NCBI GenBank assembly: GCA_016702605.1
Contig: JADJDQ010000004.1
Coordinates: forward strand, 248,001-312,000
Direction: 5' to 3'
Origin: Candidatus Intricatilinea gracilis
Lineage (GTDB): Bacteria; Pseudomonadota; Gammaproteobacteria; Burkholderiales; Burkholderiaceae_C
DNA: 64,000 bases
The translations under genes and the position numbers were made by a program. Positions 24,522-31,663 of the stretch are shown here, one piece after another; the first letter of the stretch is position 1, and each line of letters begins with the position of its first letter. Below the pieces are notes generated by a model, which did not search any database, had not been told where the DNA came from, and worked only from the letters and a program-made list of their open reading frames with translations.

Positions 24522-26798
24522 ATGCCCTTTGTCTCCTTTGCCCAGGCCGGGCGGTCTGAGCCTGGACTGCTGCGCCCGTCTGCGCCCCTGGCGACGCGGC
24601 TGGCGGCTTGGCTTCGCGTGGTAGCCGGATCGGTGCTGGCGTGCCTGATGGTGCTGCTTGTCGCCGTCGGCCTGGCCTCGATGGCTGGTCTGGCACAGGC
24701 GCAGAACATCGAGTCGGTGCTGTCACCCGGCGCCGTGATCACGGGCCACGCCAAGAACGAGGACGACTGCAAGAGCTGTCACGTCAAGTTCGACCGACTG
24801 GCGCAGGACGCCCTGTGCATGGATTGCCACAAGGAGGTCGGCCGCGACATGCGCGCCAAGACCGGCTTTCATGGCCGGCAAAAGCCCCAGCAGTGCCAGG
24901 AGTGCCACACCGACCACAAGGGTCGCGACGCCCGCATCGTCGAACTCGACGAAAAGACCTTCGACCATAACGAGACCGACTACCAGCTCAAGGGCAAACA
25001 TCAGCCCACGCCATGCAAGAGCTGCCACGTGGCTGGCAAACGTTGGGCCGAAGCCGCGCACGACTGCAACAGTTGCCACAAGAAGGACGACACCCACAAG
25101 GGCTCACTCGGTCCCAAGTGTGCGGACTGTCACAACGAGACCGATTGGAAGAAGGCCGTCTTCGACCATTCGAAGACCCGCTTCGTGCTGAAGGACAAAC
25201 ACGTCGACGTGAAGTGCGTGGATTGCCACAAGACCAGCAACTACAAGGAAACGCCGCGCACCTGCGTGGGTTGCCACAAGAAGGACGACGACAACGAGAT
25301 TGCCGGTCGCAAGGGTCACAAGGGTCAATACGGCGACAAGTGCGAGAGCTGCCACAACGCCAAGGCGTGGAAGCCCAGCACCTTCAATCACGACGTCGAC
25401 ACCAAGTACAAGTTGACCGGCAAACACAAGGACACGGCGTGCAAGGACTGTCATACCGGGCACCTGTACAAGGTCAAGCTCAAGGACGACTGTGTCGCGT
25501 GCCACAAGAAGGACGACGACAACGAGGTCGGCAAGCGCAAGGGCCACAAGGGCCAGTTCGGTGACAAGTGCGAGAACTGCCACGCCACCAAGGCCTGGAA
25601 GCCGAGCACCTTCAATCACGATGCCGACACCAAATACAAGCTGCTGGGCAAACACAAGGACACGGGCTGCAAGACCTGCCACACCGGGCATCTCTACAAG
25701 GTCAAGACGCCGACCGACTGCTACAGCTGCCACAAGAAGGACGACAAGCACAAGGACACACTGGGCCGCGACTGCGCCTCGTGCCACAACGAACGCAGCT
25801 GGAAGGACGAGGGCCGCAAGTTCGACCACGACCGCACCAGCTTCCCGTTGCTGGGCAAACATGTGACGACCGAATGCAAGGCCTGTCACAAGAGTCTTCT
25901 GTACAAGGAAGCGCCGAAGGACTGCATTGGCTGCCACCAGAAGGAAGACAAGCACGAAGGCAACCTCGGCAAGGCCTGTGGTGATTGCCACGGCGAACGT
26001 GACTGGAAGGACACGCGCGGCCGCTTCGACCATGACAAGACCAAGTTCCGGTTGCGCAATGGCCATGTCTCGTCGGCCAAGGGTGTGAAGGTCGAGTGCA
26101 AGTCCTGTCATGCCAATCTGAAGAGCTACCGCAAGACACCGACCGACTGCTACAGCTGCCACAAGAAGGACGACAAACACGAAGGCCAGAGTGGCAAGGC
26201 CTGCGAGAGCTGCCACGCCGACAAGTCCTGGAAGGTCACCAGCTTCGACCATGCCCGCACACGTTTCGTGCTGGCTGGGCGCCATGTGACCGTGGTCTGC
26301 AAGGACTGCCATGCCACACCGCGTTACCGCGATGCCCCGCGTGACTGCTACGGTTGCCACAAGAAAGACGACAAACACAAGCTCAAGCTCGGCGTGGCCT
26401 GCGAGAGCTGCCACAACGTGCGGTCATGGAAGAGCTGGGATTTCGATCACAACCGTCGCAGCGACTACAAGCTCGACGGCGCCCACATCAAGGTGACCTG
26501 TGATGCCTGCCATCGACAGGCAGCCCCCAAGGGCAAGGCCATTGCGCCGGTGGGCAACAACTGCATCTCCTGCCATCGAGGCGAGGACGTGCACGACGGT
26601 GGCTTTGGTGTGCGCTGTGAGCAATGCCATGTCACCGAGCGCTGGAAACGCATCGTCAATCGCGGCATCTCGATGCAGCGTGGTGGCGAAGGCGATGTCA
26701 CCTCACGTATCGAACCGCTGGCAGCCGATGGCTGCGCACCCGGTTGGTCAAGTCGCGCCGGGCGTGGGTGCCGGACCGCAGTAGCCCACAGGACTTAG
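24522..26798 (+). CDS. 27-heme periplasmic multiheme cytochrome c
   Basis: A 758-residue protein with a signal peptide (hydrophobic core VVAGSVLACLMVLLVAVGLASMAGLAQAQ region, cleavage near ...AQAQ-NIES). I count 27 CXXCH motifs, from CKSCH after NEDD to CEQCH near the C-terminus. The heme-rich part is highly charged, with recurring CHKKDDKH and GKHxxxxCKxCH phrases. A 228-bp (76-residue, three-heme) direct repeat is clear at about 25383 and 25611. Nearly every second CXXCH is preceded by a distal His in FDH or GKH, which can act as sixth ligands for bis-His hemes. About 50 residues after the last heme motif are unrelated in composition. It is expected to be a periplasmic wire between the cytochrome b-like protein and the porin-cytochrome complex. 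Confidence 0.9.
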   Translation: MPFVSFAQAGRSEPGLLRPSAPLATRLAAWLRVVAGSVLACLMVLLVAVGLASMAGLAQAQNIESVLSPGAVITGHAKNEDDCKSCHVKFDRLAQDALCMDCHKEVGRDMRAKTGFHGRQKPQQCQECHTDHKGRDARIVELDEKTFDHNETDYQLKGKHQPTPCKSCHVAGKRWAEAAHDCNSCHKKDDTHKGSLGPKCADCHNETDWKKAVFDHSKTRFVLKDKHVDVKCVDCHKTSNYKETPRTCVGCHKKDDDNEIAGRKGHKGQYGDKCESCHNAKAWKPSTFNHDVDTKYKLTGKHKDTACKDCHTGHLYKVKLKDDCVACHKKDDDNEVGKRKGHKGQFGDKCENCHATKAWKPSTFNHDADTKYKLLGKHKDTGCKTCHTGHLYKVKTPTDCYSCHKKDDKHKDTLGRDCASCHNERSWKDEGRKFDHDRTSFPLLGKHVTTECKACHKSLLYKEAPKDCIGCHQKEDKHEGNLGKACGDCHGERDWKDTRGRFDHDKTKFRLRNGHVSSAKGVKVECKSCHANLKSYRKTPTDCYSCHKKDDKHEGQSGKACESCHADKSWKVTSFDHARTRFVLAGRHVTVVCKDCHATPRYRDAPRDCYGCHKKDDKHKLKLGVACESCHNVRSWKSWDFDHNRRSDYKLDGAHIKVTCDACHRQAAPKGKAIAPVGNNCISCHRGEDVHDGGFGVRCEQCHVTERWKRIVNRGISMQRGGEGDVTSRIEPLAADGCAPGWSSRAGRGCRTAVAHRT
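25311..25766 (+). repeat. 228-bp direct repeat (three hemes) within 27-heme cytochrome
   Basis: Two adjacent imperfect copies, offset by 228 bp (TTCAATCACG at 25383 and 25611). Each encodes GHKGQxGDKCExCH, AWKPSTFNHD, GKHKDTxCKxCHTGHLYKVK and one further CXXCH. They are in frame and show recent duplication as a means of gaining hemes. Confidence 0.8.
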
Positions 26799-26800
26799 CC

Positions 26801-29800
26801 ATGCACAGCAGCACAAACTCATCCTTCAGCCGCAGCGGGCGGGTCAATACGTTGCTCGACCGCCTAGCCAACGCCTGCGTGTGGCTGATTGCCGCGCTGG
26901 TGTTGCTGCTCGGCCTGGCCAGTGGCAGCGTCTGGGCTCAGCAGGCCGGCAAGAGCTTCGATCACACCAAGACGGGCTTTTCACTCACGGGCCTGCACAA
27001 GTCGCAACGTTGTGAGTCATGTCACCTGAACGGTGTGTTCAAGGGCACACCGCGCGACTGCGCCAGCTGTCACACCAACGGGGCACGTTTCGCGCGCGGC
27101 AATCAGGTCAAGCCGCAGAAACACGTCGTCACCACACGTGGCTGTGATACCTGCCACGGCACCCAAGGCTTCACCGGTGCTCGTTTCAGTCACACCACCG
27201 TGAAGGTGGGCAACTGCGCCAGTTGCCACAACGGCACGGTGGCCAGTGGCAAACCGTCTGGCCACGTCGCCACCACCCTGGCGTGCGACAGTTGCCACCG
27301 CATCGGTGCGGCCTGGGCTTCCAACGTGGTGTTCGACCACACCGGCGTAGCGGCCGGCAGTTGCGCCAGCTGTCACAACGGCAACAAGGCGACAGGCCCG
27401 TCCAATCGCCATGTGCCCAACAGCAGCATCTCCGGGATGGGCAATACCTGTGACAGCTGCCACCGCAGCGGGTTCACGGCCTGGTTGCCGGCCAAGGTGC
27501 ACAGCAACTTCGCCATCACCAGCCAGTGCGCCACCTGCCACAGCGGCAGCTTCGCGCCGGCCGTGGGCAAGCCTGCCGATGCGCTGCATGCCAATGCCGG
27601 CACCTGCGAGACCTGCCACAAGTCCACCAGTAATTGGGCCGGCGCCAAGGTCGATCACAGCACCTACACGTCTGCGACCAGTTGTGTGTCTTGCCACGAC
27701 GGCAAGACCGCCACCGGCAAGAACGCCACACACATGCCGTTCGGGTCGCTCAACTGCACCAGTTGCCACAACACGGCAGGCTGGAAGCCGACCACCTGGA
27801 ACCACACACAACTCGCGGTGACCAGCCGGTGTGCCGATTGCCACAACGGCAGTTTTGCACCGGCGGATGGCCCGATCGCCAAGCACATCGCCTACAAGAG
27901 TGTGCCCGGCGCTGCGGCCGCGAACTGCGATGTATGCCACAAGGCTGGGTATGCCAGCTGGAACCAGGGCACCTTCCACCGCAACTTCGGTGTCACCACC
28001 AACTGCGCCTCGTGTCACAACGCCGGCGCGGTCGGCGCGACGCAGAAGCCCGCCACGGCCGTGCACAACGGTGTGACGGTCTGCGAGACCTGCCACACCA
28101 ACACCAGCGCCTGGGCCAGTGGTGGTCGGCCCGACCACGCGGCCTACACCTCGTCGACCAACTGCGCCAACTGCCACAACGGCACCACCGCGCAAGGCAA
28201 GAGCAACACCCACATCCCGACCACGGCAAGTTGCCTCACCTGCCACAGCGCCACGGCGACAAGCTGGAAGCCCACGTCCTGGAACCACACGCAGACACGT
28301 GTCGCCGGCCAGTGCGCCAGTTGCCACAGCGGTGGATTTGCTCCGGCCGATGGCCCGGTGGCCAACCACATCGCCTACAAGACGCTGCCGGCTGCGGCCT
28401 CGGCCAATTGCGACACCTGCCACAAGGCTGGCTACGCAAGCTGGAACCCGGGCACCTTCCACCGCAACATCACGGTGACCACCAGTTGCGCCAGCTGCCA
28501 CGCCGCCGGTGCGTTGGGGGCGACACAAAAGCCCACCACACCGGTGCACAACGGCGTGACGGTGTGTGAAACCTGCCACACCACCACGAGCAACTGGACC
28601 TCGATCAGCCGCGCCGACCACAGCAGCTACACCGCGTCGACCAACTGCAGCAACTGCCACAACGGCAACACGGCGCCGGGCAAGACGCCCGGTCACATTC
28701 CGACCAATGCCAACTGCATCACCTGCCACACGGCGACGGCGTCGAGCTGGAAGCCGTCCGTGTTCAATCACAGTCAGGTGGTGGTGAGCGGGCAGTGCGC
28801 CAGTTGCCACACCGGCGCCTATGCACCGGCCGACGGCCCGGTGTCCAACCACATCGCCTACAAGAGCCTGCCGGCAGCGGCTTCGGCCAACTGCGATACC
28901 TGTCACAAGTCCGGTTACGCGAGCTGGAACCCGGGCACCTTCCACCGCAACATCTCGGTCACGACCAACTGCGCCAGCTGCCACAACGCCGGTGCACTGG
29001 GGGCGACGCAAAAGCCCAACACGGCGGTGCATGCCGGCGTGACGGTGTGCGAGACCTGCCACACCGCCACCACGAGCTGGTCGTCGACGGGCAAACCCAA
29101 TCACGCCACCTTCACGGCGGCCACCAACTGCGCCAACTGCCACAACGGCGGCACGGCGGGCGGCAAGTCGGCCACCCACTTCCCGACCAACGTCAACTGC
29201 GTGAGCTGCCACAGCGCCACCGCGTCGGGCTGGAAACCCAGCTCGTGGAACCACACCCAGACGGTGGTGGCTGGCCAATGCGCCACCTGCCACACGGGTG
29301 GTTTTGCGCCGGCCGACGGCCCGGTGGCCAACCACATCGCCTACAAGGGCGTGCCCGCGGCGGCTTCGGCCAACTGCGACACCTGTCACAAGGCCGGCTA
29401 CGCGAGCTGGAACCCGGGCACCTTCCACCGCAACATCTCGGTCACGACCAACTGCGCCAGCTGCCACAACGCCGGTGCACTGGGGGCGACACAAAAGCCC
29501 AACACGGCCGTGCATGCCGGCGTCACGGTGTGTGAGACCTGCCACAGCACCACCGCGAGCTGGGCCACGACGGGCAAGCCCAACCATGCGGGCTTCACCG
29601 CGAGCACCAGTTGCACGACCTGCCACAACGGCGGCACGGCGGCGGGCAAGTCACTCACACACATCCCGACCACGGCCAATTGCGTCAGCTGCCACAGCGC
29701 CACCGCATCCGGCTGGAAACCCAGCACCTGGAACCACACTCAGGCGGTGGTGGCCGGCAAGTGCGCCAGCTGCCACAGCGGCGCCTACTCACCGGCCGAC

Positions 29801-31579
29801 GGCCCGGTGGTCAACCATATCGCCTACAAGAGTGTGCCGGCTGCCGCCGCGGCCAACTGCGACGCCTGCCACAAGGCCGGCTACAGCAGCTGGAATCCGG
29901 GCGCCTTCCACCGCAACTTCAGCGTGAGCAACAGCTGCGCCACCTGCCACAACGCCGGTGCACTGGGCGCGACACAAAAGCCCAACACGGCGGTTCATGC
30001 CGGTGTGACGGTGTGCGAGACCTGCCACACCACCACGGCGAGCTGGGCCTCGAGCGGAAAACCCAATCACGCCACCTTCAATGCGTCGACCACCTGCGCC
30101 AACTGCCACAACGGCGGCACAGCGGCGGGCAAATCGTTGACGCACATGCCGACCACCGTCAACTGCATCAGCTGCCACAGTGCCACTGCGTCGGGCTGGC
30201 GGCCCAGCACCTGGAACCACAGCCAGATGCCGGTGGCGAGCCGCTGCTCCACCTGCCACACCGGCGGTTTTGCGCCGGCCGAAGGCCCGGTAGCCAACCA
30301 CATCAACTACAAGAGTGTGCCGGCGGCGGCGGCGGCCAACTGTGATGCCTGCCACAAGGCGGGGTATACGAGCTGGAGCCCGGGCAACTTCCACCGCTAC
30401 TTCAGCACCACCACTGGCTGTGCCACCTGCCACAACGCCGGTGCGCTGGGCGCGACACAAAAGCCCAACACCGCCGTACACGTGGGGGCGACGGTATGCG
30501 AGACCTGCCACACCACCACGGCCAGCTGGGCCTCGACCGGCAAACCCAACCACGCCACCTTCACGGCGGCCACCAGTTGCATCAATTGCCACAACGGCGG
30601 CACCGCCGCGGGCAAGACGCCGACCCACATCCCGACCAGCGCCAACTGTGTCACCTGCCACACCGCCACGGCCGCCAACTGGAAGCCGACGCTCTGGAAC
30701 CACAGCCAGGTGGTGGTGACGGCGCAATGCGCCACCTGCCACAGTGGTGCGTATGCGCCGGCCGACGGCCTGGTGGCCAATCACATCCCGTACAAGACGG
30801 TGGCGGCGGCCGCAGCGGCCAACTGCGACACCTGCCACCGCGCCGGGTATGCCAGCTGGGGTGGTGGCACCTTCCACCGCAACGTGACGGTGAGCACCGG
30901 CTGCGCCAGCTGCCACATGACGGCGGCCTACCTCGGCCCGGACCAGACCAAGCCGAACAACGCCACCCACAACGGCGTGACGGTGTGCGAGAGCTGCCAC
31001 AAGTCGACCACCTCGTGGGCCACCGCCACGTTTGCCCACTCGGCGGCCAATGCGGTGGGCACCGGCACCTGCGACACCTGCCACAACGGCAGCGCCGCCA
31101 AGGGCAAGTCGGCCACCCACGTGCCGACCACCGCAGCCACCGCCAAGTGCGACTCGTGCCACCGCTCGCAGACCAGCTTCGCCACCGCGGTGACGATGAA
31201 CCACACCGTCGTCACCACCATGAGCTGCAAGACCTGCCACAACGGCAGCTACCGGTCCGAGGGTGTGCAAGGTGCACTGGCCAAGCCGACCAACCACATT
31301 CCCGAAACCCAGCTGCTCAACGGCGGGGCGATGGATTGCGGCGCATGCCACACGTCGACCACGACCTTCACCACCGCGCGCATGAATCACAACAACACCA
31401 TGGGCAACGGCGCGGGCTGGTGCAAGGCCTGCCATCTGACGGGGACGAACTACCTGGGTGGGGCCGAGAAGAAGTCGCTCACCCACGAAAAGAAGAGCCC
31501 GGTGCCGACCGACTGTTCGATGTCCGGTTGCCACCGCCCGCTGGGCAAAGAAGGCTCGACCTACACGAAATGGGAGTGA
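26801..31579 (+). CDS. Giant multiheme cytochrome c, 56 CXXCH plus one CX4CH
   Basis: A 1592-residue secreted cytochrome beginning MHSSTNSSFSRSGRV, with a signal peptide (WLIAALVLLLGLASGSVWAQQ, no lipobox Cys). I counted 56 CXXCH motifs by reading through, plus a final CSMSGCH that fits the CX4CH variant, so up to 57 c-type hemes. The body is Asn/Thr/Ser/Ala/Gly-rich and nearly uncharged, unlike the Lys/Asp-rich upstream cytochrome. It is built from six-heme units whose consensus contains CHNAGALGATQKP, VCETCH, CHNGGTAAGKS, SWNHTQ, FAPADGPVANHIAYK and CHKAGYASWNPGTFHRN. The His in NHT/NHS, HIAYK and FHRN are candidate distal ligands. It starts 2 bp after the 27-heme gene and is followed by an outer-membrane barrel gene. 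I infer an outer-surface or porin-inserted nanowire-like conduit. Confidence 0.92.
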   Translation: MHSSTNSSFSRSGRVNTLLDRLANACVWLIAALVLLLGLASGSVWAQQAGKSFDHTKTGFSLTGLHKSQRCESCHLNGVFKGTPRDCASCHTNGARFARGNQVKPQKHVVTTRGCDTCHGTQGFTGARFSHTTVKVGNCASCHNGTVASGKPSGHVATTLACDSCHRIGAAWASNVVFDHTGVAAGSCASCHNGNKATGPSNRHVPNSSISGMGNTCDSCHRSGFTAWLPAKVHSNFAITSQCATCHSGSFAPAVGKPADALHANAGTCETCHKSTSNWAGAKVDHSTYTSATSCVSCHDGKTATGKNATHMPFGSLNCTSCHNTAGWKPTTWNHTQLAVTSRCADCHNGSFAPADGPIAKHIAYKSVPGAAAANCDVCHKAGYASWNQGTFHRNFGVTTNCASCHNAGAVGATQKPATAVHNGVTVCETCHTNTSAWASGGRPDHAAYTSSTNCANCHNGTTAQGKSNTHIPTTASCLTCHSATATSWKPTSWNHTQTRVAGQCASCHSGGFAPADGPVANHIAYKTLPAAASANCDTCHKAGYASWNPGTFHRNITVTTSCASCHAAGALGATQKPTTPVHNGVTVCETCHTTTSNWTSISRADHSSYTASTNCSNCHNGNTAPGKTPGHIPTNANCITCHTATASSWKPSVFNHSQVVVSGQCASCHTGAYAPADGPVSNHIAYKSLPAAASANCDTCHKSGYASWNPGTFHRNISVTTNCASCHNAGALGATQKPNTAVHAGVTVCETCHTATTSWSSTGKPNHATFTAATNCANCHNGGTAGGKSATHFPTNVNCVSCHSATASGWKPSSWNHTQTVVAGQCATCHTGGFAPADGPVANHIAYKGVPAAASANCDTCHKAGYASWNPGTFHRNISVTTNCASCHNAGALGATQKPNTAVHAGVTVCETCHSTTASWATTGKPNHAGFTASTSCTTCHNGGTAAGKSLTHIPTTANCVSCHSATASGWKPSTWNHTQAVVAGKCASCHSGAYSPADGPVVNHIAYKSVPAAAAANCDACHKAGYSSWNPGAFHRNFSVSNSCATCHNAGALGATQKPNTAVHAGVTVCETCHTTTASWASSGKPNHATFNASTTCANCHNGGTAAGKSLTHMPTTVNCISCHSATASGWRPSTWNHSQMPVASRCSTCHTGGFAPAEGPVANHINYKSVPAAAAANCDACHKAGYTSWSPGNFHRYFSTTTGCATCHNAGALGATQKPNTAVHVGATVCETCHTTTASWASTGKPNHATFTAATSCINCHNGGTAAGKTPTHIPTSANCVTCHTATAANWKPTLWNHSQVVVTAQCATCHSGAYAPADGLVANHIPYKTVAAAAAANCDTCHRAGYASWGGGTFHRNVTVSTGCASCHMTAAYLGPDQTKPNNATHNGVTVCESCHKSTTSWATATFAHSAANAVGTGTCDTCHNGSAAKGKSATHVPTTAATAKCDSCHRSQTSFATAVTMNHTVVTTMSCKTCHNGSYRSEGVQGALAKPTNHIPETQLLNGGAMDCGACHTSTTTFTTARMNHNNTMGNGAGWCKACHLTGTNYLGGAEKKSLTHEKKSPVPTDCSMSGCHRPLGKEGSTYTKWE
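28021..30918 (+). repeat. Six tandem 483-bp units, each encoding six hemes
   Basis: The anchor CGCCGG(T/C)GC occurs at 28021, 28504, 28987, 29470, 29953 and 30436, spaced exactly 483 bp apart (161 codons, six CXXCH). Copies 4 and 5 are nearly identical over long stretches. A degenerate seventh unit of 477 bp precedes (from about 27542), and a diverged, partly lengthened unit follows. Exact conservation of unit length shows the repeats expand by whole modules. Confidence 0.95.
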
Positions 31580-31663
31580 CAGGCGCGCCTGCCTGTCTGC
31601 CCACACGCTGAATCAACCCGCTCGCACCCGACTGCCGACGTGCGAGCCTGACGGACCCACATC

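Noticed and set aside
25104..26414. 436-codon minus-strand frame rich in Leu/Val/Ala over the 27-heme cytochrome
   Set aside because: It looks hydrophobic like a membrane protein, but that is the antisense reading of Lys/His/Asp/Cys codons. The plus-strand frame has 27 CXXCH motifs, which cannot be chance.
27017..29626. 869-codon open frame on the minus strand across the giant cytochrome
   Set aside because: It is a by-product of the repeat: the 483-bp unit is a multiple of three and GC-rich, so a stop-free antisense frame is copied with each unit. The product is Arg/Ala/Gly/Val-rich with no fold or family signature.
28021..30918. CRISPR array or satellite-type repeat
   Set aside because: The repeats are directly adjacent, 483 bp long, in frame and encode CXXCH motifs; there are no short repeats with unique spacers.
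29789..31606. 605-codon minus-strand frame over the second half of the giant cytochrome
   Set aside because: Same cause as the 869-codon frame; it has no signal, motif or ribosome site and overlaps a confident gene entirely.
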